A stretch of 64,000 nucleotides of DNA from Cryptomeria japonica. Taxonomy: Eukaryota > Streptophyta > Pinopsida > Cupressales > Cupressaceae. Shown piece after piece: positions 1-12,387 of the stretch. Both the position numbers and the translations under genes were made by a program. Position 1 is the first letter of the stretch, and each line of letters opens with the position of its first letter. Below the pieces are notes generated by a model. The model worked only from the letters and a program-made list of their open reading frames with translations. It was not told the origin of the DNA and made no database searches. The stretch spans positions 599,047,335 through 599,111,334 of the forward strand of contig NC_081415.1 of NCBI RefSeq assembly GCF_030272615.1, in the 5' to 3' direction.

Positions 1-760
1 GTACCCATATTTCTCAATCTCTTTCGATCAGTTTTTATGTCACACACATATTAGACATCACATCACCAATGACACTCATTATTTGATATGCTTCCACACC
101 TCAGGTATATGTGCACATATATTTGTGATTATTACTATTATTCGCATTTCATTCCAACTATTTCATATTATTATTTGTTTGTTTTAATCTCATTTTTAAG
201 CATTGTCTTTTAATTATTATCCCCTCCCATGTGTGGACACATGTAAAAATTTTGGTTGGGGGAGGGGTTATTATGTGCAAAAAGGCTTTATAAAGACATG
301 CAAAAATTTGCACATTGCTTGCAAAAAGTATTTTTCTTTTATGGACTATGACATAACATCCTAAGATTAAAGTCATGTTTCCTTGCAAATTATTCTTCAC
401 ACCACCCTATTATCTTAAGCTCATATGTGTGGCAAAATAGGTGTTATAATTAACTCTGTATAATGTAAAGGTTGTGGGTAGTAAGGTAAAGAATTAATAA
501 GCTTACTATTTTCTTTTTCATACAAAAAGAATTTGGTGGGGAACAACTTTAGTGAGTAAGGAAGTTCCTTTCTTTTGAGAAGGCTTAGAATTGTAGAAAA
601 GGGAGGACCACCCATTAGGAATGAACCTATAGATCATGAACTCCTTCTTTCAGATGGTGAGTGTGAACCTATGTTTTGAGAAAGTGGGTGGCTAGATTAT
701 TTTCTCAAGCTTCAAAGTTTTGACAATGGCATGGCCTATGAATTCACATCCACATTTCAA
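1..760. other. AT-rich flank, no gene seen
   Basis: Short open stretches occur on both strands but none shows a recognisable motif or a run of plausible codons. I see no LTR, tRNA or repeat here. It is probably the upstream part of the degraded TE-like sequence that follows. Confidence 0.5.
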
Positions 761-772
761 TAGGGAGAAGCC

Positions 773-2212
773 ATGGCACAAGGAATTAAGATAGTAGCTA
801 CAGAGGAGAAAATAGCAGAAGTTACTAGGCTACCCACAATTGGAAAAAATTGTTTGGATACATTTGATGTGAGGTCAGCTAGAGATGAATTCACATTCCC
901 TGAAGATCCTCCATTAAGGTTTAGCAAGCAAGGCACAAGTAGGATGTCTTTACCAAAAGAATGGGCCCTTAGAGCGGTATATATTATCAAATATCTCACT
1001 TTGAAGGCCGACAATCTCTACTTCATGTTGTGCATTTCAAGCTTCTCTCTCATCTCCACCATGGCAGACAGATGAATGTTCCTAGTTTCTTGTATCATAT
1101 GTTGAAGCAGATGGCTACAGAGACACAAAAAGGTAGGGAAAATTTTGTTACCCATCATTGTTTGATTAAATTGCTGGTAGAAAGAAATTTTCTTTAAACA
1201 AGTCCTAATTTATCTTGGGATGATTTTCTCAAGAATTTAGAATTTAGGGCCCGTGTTTCAACCCACTATTTCTAGGATGAGAGGGTCAATAAAATCAGTA
1301 CTAGGAGCTTCTTCTTCAAAAACCCATAATGAACAATTTTTTTCAGAAGAGGAAAGTGTGAACTCTAAAAATGTAAAAGTAATGCAAACCCTAGTTCCAT
1401 CATCCCCGGCCAAAATACAAAAGAAGGTTTCTATAGAAGACAATACTTGGGAAAAGAAAGAGATTATGAAATAGGAGATAATTACTAAGGAAAGGGTATC
1501 TGGTGCTAAAAAGGGTAGCCCTCGGAAACTTAGGACAAAGGAAATGAAACCCTCATCTGCAACCCTACCTGCAACTGAAGAAAAAATAATGTTACCAAAA
1601 ACTTCTAAACGACCTCTAAGGCAAAGTTCCAGAAAAGGAGTAAAATCTAAGGATAAAGTAAGGATATCTCCTCAACAAGTGGTCATTCAGAGAAAAACTA
1701 AGTTAGACAATGATTCTATAGGGAAATTGGCAAATATGATCTATGGAAAACCACCTTCTAGGTTACAAACTCCTTCATCTTTCCCTGACGATTCTCTACT
1801 AGAAAATGTATTCATGGAAGGAGATGAAGGGATAACTTTGTTAATTGAACTAAATACACCACTAAAAAGGGGTAATCAATCAAAAACAAAATGAATGGTT
1901 GGTTTAGATAAACTTGCAGCAGTTGCAGAGCAGATGACTTCTACAAGTCAAATGAAAACTAGGATGAATTTACCAATACCTCCATCATCTATGTGGCCGA
2001 GTTTATTAATATAAATGCATCAATCTATTCAAGAGGAGTGGGAATCCTGGAAGAAAGAGAAAGAAAAATTGCAAAATGAGATTAACAGGAAGGATAAAGA
2101 AATTTTTAAATTAAAAGCCTGTATGGGAGAAGTTATGGAACTGGTTCCTCAAATTGTTCAGTGTCAACCTCCACCTAGGGTATATTCTCTACACTTAAAG
2201 AATTATCTATGA
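773..2212 (+). pseudogene. Broken TE-like ORF, unrecognised family
   Basis: Four open pieces (773-1075, 1253-1474, 1544-1894, 2015-2212) share one frame. Around 1,066-1,190 the open reading moves to another frame (MNVPSFLYHMLKQMA...), so at least one frameshift and several stops break it. The N-terminal part begins MAQGIKIVATEEKIAEVTRL. The middle is Lys/Ser-rich and basic. The last piece (EEWESWKKEKEKLQNEINRK) is a charged heptad-like coiled coil. The style is that of transposon-associated plant proteins with a globular N-terminus and a charged tail, but I cannot name the family. No LTR or terminal repeat is visible around it. It could also be a decayed host gene. Confidence 0.4.
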
Positions 2213-3703
2213 TCAAGATTATATGCAATTCCCTAAGTGTCTCATATGAAAACTACTATGAAATGCATTATCCTAAGTCAACTTAAGTAAAGTGTAATTA
2301 CATGAGACTAGATTACACCAACAACCATCCCTAAATGATGTTTAGAAAGCTTGAGAGGAAGATGACTTGCTAGACTAGCCTCACTTGTGTAGTGGATTTT
2401 CTTTTATGTGTTTTCTTGCACATAATGTACTTCCTCCATGGTGTGTTGCTTGATATTGTATTTGTGTTATGTTAGGCTCTCTTTGGATGACTGATGTTGC
2501 TCTGTTGGTTCAAGGTAATAAAGAGGCCAAAAATTTTGTGACATTCCTCTAATTTTATCTCAATCCTTTTATATGTCATATTCATGTTATGTCATACATT
2601 TGCTATTGTTGTAAATGTGCCTTTGTGTTTTCTTCTTGGGGATGATGAAAAGCATCAAGATATCTCTTTTTGGTCTCTACCATGTTGACCCAACTAGGAT
2701 TTTTGTTGTTGTTCATCTTATGTGCTCTTCCTCCATTGTGCTTGTAGTTCCACTACCTTTGGGGGATGAGGTAAATTCAATATAATCATACTCAATATAC
2801 ATGATTTATCAAAAGCACATATTGACCATAGTTATTGGATCCCTTATGTGCTCTCTTTTTGTCATTACTTCATTTCCCTTGATTTGTCTTTTCTTGGGGG
2901 GCATATCATTGTGACAATTTGCTTATCTTTTAGATGCATGTATGCTACCTTAAAGTAATTACCTAGTAAGGTGTGTGTAATCTGTTTAATGTGGGGGCAT
3001 ACACTCCACTCTTTGTTACACTTTGTGCACACACCATGAAGTTTGATTTGTATACTTTGATCACTTACCATGACATGTTTCAGATTACTTTGCAAACTAA
3101 GCCTCTTGATTTGTAAATTCAAATTTTTCTCTCTCAACATGACTCATAGCAAGCATAAGCCTTACTAGGCTTGCATACTCATGGTCTCTCTTCTCTTCAT
3201 GTGTTGGTCATTTTGTCTCAATATTAGACTGATAAGATCCTAAGTCCTTGAGGACTTGGTGTGTTTTGCCTCTTTAATATCTTGATCAAAGTTTTTAATA
3301 CTAAATCATGTACTTTATCAAGATTATGAGTATAGGCTCATACTCCTAAAGTGGGGGCTAAATGTAGCTTCGTAAATTGTATCCCTAGACAATTTCTTCA
3401 ATTGCTAAATTTTGAAGAGTGTAGTAGATAGTTATAGAGTTCTCACATCAAACAGACATATTCAATAGTGATGGTATAATTTAGACATGTTGTTAAGAGA
3501 GTAATGAAATTTTTAAGATTGAGAGATTGAATGTAAAAGAAAAGTAATAGATTCAAAATGAAATGAATGGAAGGGGATAAGGGAGCTAGGTAGTCATTCA
3601 ACTTTTCCCTAGAGAAATTACCGCTAACCTGGGTAGGTAGCAAGTAACAAAATGCTCCAAAAATAACTCTAAACCATAAAAAATCATGTAGCATTAATGC
3701 ATC
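2213..3703. other. Non-coding flank of the Copia insertion
   Basis: Mixed AT-rich sequence with only small random ORFs. The last five bases before the Copia LTR (ACACG, 3704-3708) are one copy of its target-site duplication. Nothing else is recognised. Confidence 0.5.
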
Positions 3704-3708
3704 ACACG

Positions 3709-4133
3709 TGTTGGTGTAGGTTTTTATTTTCCTAGTTGGTTTTATTATTTTCCCTTTTCCTAGGTTTTTCCTACACTTTAATTAAGCTTGCTTAGGTTAA
3801 TAAAGCATGTTTACTTAAGACAAGTGGGTATTGAGGTTTCACCATGCTATGAGGAGGTGCATTTACTATGTTTAGACCATCATGGTGGTCCCTCCTCATT
3901 GAATGGTATTTCCACCTCCACCCCTCACTTGAGTTTATATAAACATACTACCTTGCTTGTATTTTCATATAGTTAGAGATAGTAATCTGATTCTATTTTG
4001 CCTTGGAGCACTTCACATCAGTTTTCTCTTAGTATCACTATTATGTTGTTCATTTTATTTTGCATTTACAATTTATTTGATCTATCTCTTTCAATTCGAT
4101 TTTGGGTTGTATTTTGTTTCTTAGATTTTAACA
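3709..4133 (+). repeat. Copia 5' LTR
   Basis: It matches 17287-17708 along its length, with scattered substitutions and small indels. It starts TGTTGGTGTAGG and ends TTAGATTTTAACA, the TG...CA form. An internal TTTATATAAACAT around 3,933-3,945 could serve as a TATA element. The two LTRs differ by several percent, so the insertion is not recent. Confidence 0.93.
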
Positions 4134-4146
4134 TGGTATGAGAGCC
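4134..4146 (+). promoter_or_regulatory. Copia primer-binding site (tRNA-iMet type)
   Basis: TGGTATGAGAGCC directly abuts the 5' LTR. It differs by one base from the common plant PBS TGGTATCAGAGC, complementary to the 3' end of initiator tRNA-Met. It fixes the LTR end and the element's orientation. Confidence 0.88.
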
Positions 4147-4672
4147 TATTTTGTAAGATCAGATCTTTGTAGTGATCTTGTAAAACTCTGCTATTATTTT
4201 CTCTTGTGTTGCATACGATCTGAAGAACAAGGGTTTATGAAGATCTGATAATCCTTGTTATTGCACGTTTGTCTTTCTCTTGATCTAGGTGATTGCAGCA
4301 TTATGGAGGATTCTAGGAGGATTTCTTTCTATCCCATTGTGTCTGAAGGCTCGAGAAAGTCAAAATTGATTTTTGTTTCACCAAAATCAGAGATCATTTG
4401 TTGTAGCCGTGAAACTAGGATTTGCAACTTAGATCTGGAAGACAACTTTCAAAGGAGGCATTTTGAGGCCAAATAAACCTTTACATTGTGTTTGGAAGGC
4501 CCAAAAACCTCCATTTTCATATAAAGATTGCCCATATTTGGTCACCAGAGGCTCTAGCAAAAAACTATTTTCTGGAAGGGTGTTTTTCTTTTCACAACAT
4601 TATTTTTCATTATTTTTGTGGTGTATTCTTACTATTTGCAACCTTAAATGGTTGCCCCATATCCCTATTATG

Positions 4673-6185
4673 TGATGCAGAGCCAGGCAACAAACTAGGT
4701 GAAAACCTTCTCTCACCCACAAATACTATGTCCAAAACAAGTTCTTTTGTTTATTCAAGGTGTGAACAACACACCTAACAAATGCTCAACTCACACAACA
4801 ATCTATGTGACCGGATCCATACCGGTTTAGTCTCTTCCGGTATCGGTATGATGAAAACACTCTACCCTTGTGTGAATGGCAGACAATCTTCCGGTATCGA
4901 TGGGATGGAAACCTATTGGATTTTGTCTATTGGTGGTTCAACCAACACAAAACACCCATAAGATCTGGCTATCAGATGTGTTAGGAAATACTTGCCTCAC
5001 AACTGTCCTATTGTCTAGTAATCCTACTGGTAGCCTAGTAGCCCTACTGGTTGATTTTTCCAAACACAACTTAACAAAATTCCAAAGGAAAAGACAAACT
5101 AAGGGTAGATTCATATATCCTTTATCAAGTTGCACAATTCCCCAAAGGCTTAGACTCTGACCACAAGTTGAAAGGTCTATACCCTTACTGTCCTTCCAGA
5201 CCTAATTAAGCTAATTAGGCCTAATTTACAAAGCAAGTACCCCTTGTATTATTCCCCTGACTAAACCAACACTTTTTCAAGGTGAGGTAAGGTGTCAAAC
5301 CACCAAATCCAAGGTTTCAAGACTTGATCCCATCTTCTTTATCTTCTACAAGAGATTTCCACTTCTACAGTTCAGGCGGTCACATAGAGATGTCCGCCTA
5401 TGAAAACCAACACCAAAATATTATGATATAGTATCCCTTCTAACATTTTCCCACAGGTTGTTTGGTCCTCTAGTGAAAATGTCAGATTAAGGGCATCTTT
5501 ACAATGAAACCCTAGGTGTCGAAAGGGGTTGTGACCAGTTTGGTTAGATTTGGATGGATCCCTACAACCTGGTTGTTACAAAACCTCAAACTTGATTCAA
5601 ATAAAAGGTAAGAGAGTTCCCTAACTCATCCAATTGGTTTTAGAAATCCACCAATCCGTACTGACTAGAAATAAATAGCAAAAGCACAGAATTTCAGAAA
5701 ACCCCAAGTATATTGTATTGCTCCAAACTCCAAAACATCAACTTCAACAACTACGCCAACAACAACCTAGAATCGATCCAAGTGGGCATAATATAGCCTC
5801 CCTAGTGGTTTCCAACCACTTTTCAAACTTTGGAACTAGTGGAGGATTAATTATACCTTTTTACAATATTTTGCAATGACAACAAAAGTTGTCAACTTGA
5901 ACTTTTCAAATTTGGTGACTCCAAGGTGTATTCAACCTATTCCAATGATTGGTCTGATGTTTCTAGGACCAATATTTATTTTCCTGAGTCGTGCCTAGAC
6001 TCCTACTAACCCACATGGTCATTTATCCATGGTGGCTTATAAAATGCAACCATGACAATGCCTTACATCAATTGGGTCTTATTGACTCACAAAACTATCA
6101 ACCTATTATAGATGATCATTTTCACCTTATGGGTGATATTAGGCTCTTTTAGACTTCATTTGTGTCTTTGGGTTCTCCTGGACCA
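4673..6185 (-). repeat. Chromovirus 1 3' LTR
   Basis: About 1.5 kb, parallel to 10830-12382. On the plus strand it begins TGATGCAGAG and ends GGACCA, so the minus-strand LTR reads TGGT...TCA. The bases just right of it (TACTCCCTAGG) give a purine-rich minus strand, the likely polypurine tract. It is about 40 bp shorter than its partner. One clear deletion lies near 5,400, where the partner holds extra sequence around 11,537-11,575. Confidence 0.9.
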
Positions 6186-6252
6186 TACTCCCTAGGTGAT
6201 TGAATCTCAAGTCCACTTAAGATGAGTTCCAACAATGTAGTCCCATGTTTCT

Positions 6253-7686
6253 TCATCCGGTCTTCATCCATCCATACTTTGCCTTAGGGAGTCCTTGCCA
6301 CTTGACAAGGTATTGTTTGTAGACCTTATTCCTTGTTTTCTTCACAATCTTGGTGTCCAATATCCTTTCAATTATGGGTGGCCCTTGACTTGGAAAGTCT
6401 TTCAATATGTCTGCAGTATCCTCCACTAGAAAAGTACCATCTTCATGCACTTTACCTTTGAATGGCGTCAGATCTGCAACATTAAAGATTGGGGATATAC
6501 CTATATCTAAAGGTGATTGGATTTCATATGCATTGTTCCCAAACTTCTTGAGTATTGGAAAAGGTCCAACCTTTCTCATCATGATCTTTGTGTGTTTCCC
6601 TTTTGGCAATCTCTCCTTTTTTAGATTTTCCCATACCATGTCTCCAGCTTGGAACTGCACATCTCTCTTTCTTTCGTCAACCTGCTTCTTGTACTTTTTT
6701 GTACTTCTCTACAATTGCATCCTGACTTGGTCATGAATCTCCTTTATCCCTTCAGAAAATTCTTCTCCACAAGCACTGATATGTTTAGTTGAGGGTAGAT
6801 TTCTCATTTCCAGCACACCTCTTGGATTCAGTTCATAGACAATTTGGAAAGGGCTCCTTCTATTACTCCTATTGACATAATCATTATAGGCATAGTCTTC
6901 TTGGGAGATGATGGAATCCCACTTTTCACCATGTTGCTTGGTGAGGCACCTTAACAAATTTCCGAGTGACCTATTAACCACTTCTTTTTGGCCATCCATT
7001 TGGGGATGATAAGTTGAACTAAAAGACAAGTTTGTGCCTAACTTCCTCCATAAAGTCCTCCGAAAATGTCCAACAAATTTCACATCTCTATCCAACACAA
7101 TGTTCAAGGGTAAACCATTTATTCTCACAACTTCATTAAAGAAAAGGTTTGCAACATATGTAGCATCACTTGTGCTCTTGCATGGCAAAAAATATGCCAT
7201 CTTGCTAAACCTATCAACAACCACAAAAACATTGTCAAAACCTTTTTGAGTTCTTGGCAAACCCATCAAAAAATTCATGCTCACACTTTCCCAAAGTCTT
7301 GAAGGAATGGGCAATGGTTGGTATAGCCCTGCATTTTTTGTTGTCCATTTGGCCTTTTGACACACCACACATGAATCCACAAATTTTCTGACATCTATCT
7401 GCAATTTAGGCCAGTGATAAAACCTTCTCACCAACTCAAGAGTTTGGTCTAATCCAAAGTGTCCCCCCATACAACCACTATGCTTCTCCTTAATTATGTT
7501 ATCCCTCATTGAACATTTAGGAATGCATAACTGGCATCCTTTGAAAACAAGACCATCTTGAATCAAATAATCATAATACTCTAAATGATATCGGATACCA
7601 AACTCAGTGCATACCTTGTATATGTCTTTGAAATCTTCATCTGCAGCATACATACCCTTGAGGGAATCAACTCCTACACTCTCCAA
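6253..7686 (-). pseudogene. Chromovirus 1 integrase plus chromodomain
   Basis: The integrase piece (7686 to 6709) has the HHCC zinc region (HSGCMGGHFG...CVVCQKAK). It also has a DDE core with the first Asp in VVVDRFSKMA, the second in LDRDVKF and the Glu in GQKEVVNR. A piece in the same frame (6660 to 6253) carries the GPFxIL-type C-terminal module. It ends in a chromodomain (ILDTKIVKKTRNKVYKQYLV then KWQGLPKAKYGW), which in this family is thought to guide integration toward marked chromatin. A stop or gap near 6,661-6,708 separates the two. The chromodomain stops at KTG without a long tail. Confidence 0.85.
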
Positions 7687-7824
7687 CTGGATTTCTGAAA
7701 TTGTTAGTGCCCTCCTGCTAAGAGAATCTACAACTTTGTTTGAGACACCTTTCTTGTGTTTGATTGTAAAGGTTTAGGCCTCAATGGACTAAACCCACTT
7801 CATATGCTTATGGCTCAATTTCTC

Positions 7825-9101
7825 CTAACTATTTAGGAAGCTTAGTGCCTGATTATTTGTATACACAACAAAATCTTTGGGAAGAAAACGATGCCTCCAC
7901 TTCTTTAGTGTCTGAACTAATGCGTACATCTCCAAATCATAGGAAGAATATTTCTTTTTAGAATCATTCAATTTTTCACTAAAAAATGCAATTGACCTAC
8001 CTTCCTGACTAAGTATTGCACCTATTGCCAAATGACTTGCATCACATTCAATCTGAAAGATTTTGTCAAAATCCAATAAGGTTAGAACCAGTTGTTGTGA
8101 TACCTTTTTCTTCAACATTTCAAATGCTTCATCCGCCTCCTTGGTCTATGAAAATTTGCACTTTTGTCCACCCCTAATAGTCTCTAACATGGGAGCACAA
8201 ATCTAGCTGAAATTCCTAATAAAATTATAATAAAAGGTAGCTAGGCCATGAAAACTCCTTACATCACCAATTTTTATAGGAGTTGTCCATGTGAGAATGG
8301 CATTCACTTTATCAGCATCCATTTTTCAGATTTCCTCTAGAAATCACAAACCCAAGGTAAGTCAGTTCTTCCTGCAAAAACACACACTTTTCCACGTTTA
8401 TCATTAGTTTCTCTTCATTCAACCTTCTCAAGACCATATCCAAATGTTTTAGGTGCTCCTCCTTTGTCTTGCTAAACACTAGGATGACATCTAGATACAC
8501 TATGGTAAACTTACCAATGAACTCCTTCAACACTTCATTCATGAGTCTCATGAAAGTGCTAGGGGCATTTGACAACCCAAATGGAATCACCCTCAATTCA
8601 TACAATCCTTCATTTGTTTTAAAAGAATTTTTCCATTCATCACTAACTCTAATCCTTATTTGGTGATAACCACTTTTTAAATCAATCTTGGAATAATACC
8701 TTGCACCTCCTAAACAATCAAGAAAATCTTCTATTCTAGGCATAGGGAATCTATACCTGATGGTTATATTGTTAATGGCCTGGGAATCAGTGCACTATAC
8801 AAGGGCTCAAGCTCTTCCCTATCAAACCTTTATCAAGCAACTCTTGGATCTACCTTGCAACTTCCTCATTTTGCTGGGGAATCATTTTGTAGGCTAGCTT
8901 GTTTGGTAAGGTGGCACTGGGAATAAAATCAATGCAATGGCTTATCTCCCTTATTGGTGGTAGGGCTTTTGGCAACTCTTCTGCAACTATGTCCTTGTAT
9001 TTTCTCAACATTTCCTCCACCTCCTTAGGGATTGTCACCCTTTTCTTTTCTACTTTGCCATCTAAAATGGGCTCTTCTTCTTGCCTTGGTATTGACATCA
9101 C
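7825..9101 (-). pseudogene. Chromovirus 1 reverse transcriptase and RNase H, frameshifted
   Basis: Three minus-strand pieces in three frames. 9101-8850 holds the pre-RT region (PKALPPIREISHCIDFIPSA). 8743-8312 holds RT motifs ([47 protein letters not shown]). 8118-7825 holds RNase H (IECDASHLAIGAILSQEGR, YSSYDLEMYALV). The catalytic YLDD is YLDV and the RNase H TDHQAL region reads TNNQAL, so the enzyme would be inactive even without the frameshifts. Confidence 0.88.
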
Positions 9102-9143
9102 TGCAAAACAAGGTGTTCCCTCTTCCTTGATTGCCTTGAGGAA

Positions 9144-9707
9144 CTATTTTCCTTCCATGATCATGATCTTGGCCTCCTTCTCCTTCTGATCCTCACTATT
9201 ATCAGGCAAGGGTATCAATTCAATCACCTTTTCATATTTGGTGATGGAGTAGGTGTTCTTGTGTCCATCATGATGGGCCTTGAGGTCATATTGCCATGGT
9301 CTCCCAAAAAGAAGATGACAGGCATCCATCTCAACAATATCAAATAGAATTTTGTCTTTGTATGCTCCTATATGAAATTCAACTCATGATTGCTCTTCTA
9401 CCTAGGTCTGTTTTCCTTTAGTAAGCCAAGAAACTTTGTATGGAAATGGACGAGGAATTCTTCTCAATTTAAGTTTCTCTACCATTTCTAAGGATACTAA
9501 ATTTTCAGTTGAACCTAAATCTATTATAACCTTACATACCTTTCCTCCTACTTTGCATGTGTTCCAAAAGAGTGTCTTCCTTTGTGGAGGTTCAGTATTG
9601 CTTGGTACCTTCAACAATGTTCTCCTCATCATCAAGGCTTCTCCTCTCTCTAGAAGTCCGTAGGAATCAGGTGAATTGACACTCTGACAATCAGTGTCTT
9701 GAACCAA
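9144..9707 (-). pseudogene. Chromovirus 1 protease region
   Basis: 9707-9402 contains the retropepsin-like segment KVCKVIIDLGSTENLVS. The family motif is D-S/T-G, and here the middle residue is Leu. 9329-9144 continues with CHLLFGRPWQYDLKAHHDGH, typical of the protease-to-RT linker of plant chromoviruses. Both pieces share a frame but are separated by stops. Confidence 0.8.
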
Positions 9708-9769
9708 ATGTGTTCTCCTCTCTCCTTGGGATCTTGATCCGGTCTTCTCAGGGCTCTTAGCTGCGGTAT

Positions 9770-10741
9770 GACCTACTTAATTGCAGTTGTAGCATCTGAA
9801 AGGCTTCGAGCGTCTTCCACAAAATCTACCTCTATGGTTGGGTCTTCTCCCTCTAAAAACCCCTCTTGTGTTACCATATCCATGCTGACTTTCTTGATTA
9901 TCCTCTCCTTGTGGCCTAGGACTTTGTCCTCTACCATTCATAGGGCCTTTGCCTCTAAATTTTTTTCCCACTCTACCTCTGTTATTCTGATCATTCTTTC
10001 TCTTTAGCTTCTCCTTTGCTCTTAGTGCTAGTTGAAAGCACTTGTTCACTGTCTCCAGTGCTAGTATGTTGATCTCATCTTGGATACTATATTTCAATCC
10101 ACTAAGATGTATTGCCACTTTCTTCAGTTCCTCCTCATGGTGTTTGGTCCTTAGACTCAACCTATGGAACTCTTTGGTATATGTACTCACATCGAGGTCT
10201 TCTTGCCTCAAAACTTGCAACTTCTTGTAGACTTGGACTTCATGGTCTACCGGGATGAATTGCGCCTTCACTTTTCCAACATTCTATCCCATGAGGTTAT
10301 CATACCTCTACCTTCCTTCACCCTCTTGCCTTAGAGGTAATTCCACCAAGTGAGCGCTACTCCTTTCATCTTGGACTTAGCAAAGATAACCTTCTTATTC
10401 TCAGGGGTCTCTTTGCATTCAAAATGGTTGTTCAATGCCTCAATCCAATCCATCACTTCTTTTGCATTCATTTTCCCACTAAACATAGGGATGTCATCTT
10501 TACCTGATGATGATTCTCTGCCAATGGACTTGAGGACCTCAACAGATTCTCTCTGATCTGTAGGTAACTTAGCTTCCTGCCTTTTGGTCTCTTCTTCTCC
10601 CACTTGTTCTTCTTCTTCATCAAAGTCATATTCACCCTCCTTTCTTTTGCCTTTGGCCTTCTCTAACTCCCTCACTCTGTTTTCAAACATCTCTTCAAAC
10701 AACTTCTTGATAGCATCTTGAGACATACTCTTAGGAGGCAT
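9770..10741 (-). pseudogene. Chromovirus 1 Gag
   Basis: Translation probably begins at ATG 10741 (MPPKSMSQDAIKKLFEEMFE). An acidic Lys/Glu stretch follows, then the retrotransposon-Gag fold (MDWIEALNNHFECKE, ALTWWNYL). A stop at about 10,331 and a one-base frame change near 10,275 interrupt it. The reading resumes (VQVYKKLQVLRQEDLDVSTY) and ends in a basic Gly/Arg-rich tail and a zinc knuckle. The knuckle begins CYNCN, is cut by a stop, and has lost its last Cys. Confidence 0.85.
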
Positions 10742-10814
10742 GTTGTTAGCCTCTCCCTCACTTCCTTCTATGAACATACACCACAAATCACTTTCCCTAA
10801 GTGATCCAACTCGT

Positions 10815-10826
10815 GCTCTGATACCA
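10815..10826 (-). promoter_or_regulatory. Chromovirus 1 primer-binding site
   Basis: On the minus strand this reads TGGTATCAGAGC, the perfect initiator-Met PBS, three bases after the LTR end. It shows that the 10,830-12,382 copy is the 5' LTR. Confidence 0.92.
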
Positions 10827-10829
10827 ATA

Positions 10830-12382
10830 TGATGCAGAGCCAGGCAACAAACTAGGTGAAAACCTTCTCTCACCCACAACTACTATGTCCAAAACAAGTT
10901 CTTTTGTTTGTTCAAGGTGTAAACAACACACCTACCAAATTCTCAACTCCCACAACAATTTGTGTGACCAGATCCATACCGGTTTAGTCTCTTTCGGTAC
11001 CGGTATGATGAAAACACTACCCTTGTGTGAATGGAAGACAAACTTCTGGTACCGGTGGGATGGAAAACTATTGGATTTTTTCTATTTGTGGTTCAAACAA
11101 CACAAAAAACCCATAATATTTGGCTATCATATGTGTTAGGGAATACTTGCCTCACAACTGTCCTATTGTCTAGTAGCCCTACCAGTTGAGTTTTCCAAAC
11201 ACAACTTAACAAAATTCCAAAGGATAAGATAAAATAAGGGTAGATTCAGATACCCTTTATCTAGTTACGCAATTCCTCAAAGGCTTAGACTCCAACCACA
11301 ACTTGAAAGGTCTATACCCTTACTGTCCTTCCAGACCTAATTAAGCCAATTAGGCCTAATTTACAAAGCAAGTAGCCCTTGTATTAGTCCCCTGACTAAA
11401 CCAACACTTTTTCAAGGTGGGGTAAGGTGTCAAACCACCAAATCCAAGTTATCAAGACTTGATCCCGTCTTATTTATCTTCTGCAAGTGATTTCCACTTC
11501 TACAGTTCAAGTGATCATATAGAGATGTCCGCCTAGGGTCAATTCAATCTCTTCAGACTTGGAGCCTCCCTGCAAACCAACACCAAAACATTATGATACA
11601 ATGGCCCTTCTAACATTTTCCCATAGGTTGTTTGGTCCTTTGATGAAAATGTTAGATTAAGGGCATCTTTATAGTGAAACTCTAGGTGCCGACAGGGTTT
11701 GTGACCAGTTTGGTTAGATTTGGATGGATCCCTACAACCCAGTTGTTACAAAACCTCAAAATTGATTCAAATGAAAGGTAAGAGACTTCCCTAACTCAAC
11801 CAATTGGTTTCAAACATCCACCAATCTGTACTGACCAGGAATGAACAACAAAAATACAGAATTTCAGAAAACTCCAAGTATATTATATTGCTCCAAACTC
11901 CAAAATATCATCAAATTTCATCAACTTCAACAACTATGCCAACAAAAACCTAGAATCAATCCAAGTGGGCATAATATAGCCTCCCTAATGGTTTCCAACC
12001 ACTTGTCAAACTTTGGAACTGTTGGAGGATTAGTTATCCCTTTTTACAACATTTTGCAATGACAACAAAAGTTGTCAACTTGCACTTTTCAAATTTGGCG
12101 ACTCCAAGGTGTATTTGACCTATTCCAAGGATTGGTCTGATGTTTCTAGGACCAATATTTATTTTCCTGACTCATGCCTAGACTCCTACTGACTCAAATG
12201 GTCATTTATCCATGGTGGCTTATAAAATGCAACCATGGCAATGCTACATCAATTGGGTCTTATTGACTCACAAAACTATCAACCTATTACAGATGATCAT
12301 TTTCACCTCATGGGTGATATAAGGCTCTTTTAGACTTCATGTGTGTCTTCATATGTGTCTTTGGGTCCAGGCTCCTACACCA
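10830..12382 (-). repeat. Chromovirus 1 5' LTR
   Basis: Same sequence as 4673-6185 with scattered changes and extra bases near 11,537-11,575. It ends ACACCA on the plus strand, followed by CTATG, the right TSD copy. Promoter elements were not resolved. Confidence 0.9.
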
Positions 12383-12387
12383 CTATG

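Larger units (their letters stand above)
4673..12382 (-). mobile_element. Ty3/Gypsy chromovirus 1, nested in the Copia leader, decayed
   Basis: LTR copies at 4673-6185 and 10830-12382 flank an internal region that reads on the minus strand. Order: PBS, Gag, protease, RT, RNase H, integrase, chromodomain. The flanking 5-mers are TTATG (4668-4672) and CTATG (12383-12387), a TSD with one mismatch. The host Copia leader continues on both sides. Domains are spread over all three minus frames with internal stops. Key residues are lost in the protease (D-L-G), RT (YLDV for YLDD) and RNase H. The element is dead unless supplied in trans. Its insertion is younger than the Copia host by nesting. Confidence 0.93.

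Noticed and set aside
2865-3140. Minus-strand ORF with CTKCNKEWSVCPH suggesting a zinc finger
   Set aside because: Spacing fits no known finger. Single isolated AT-driven ORF with no support.
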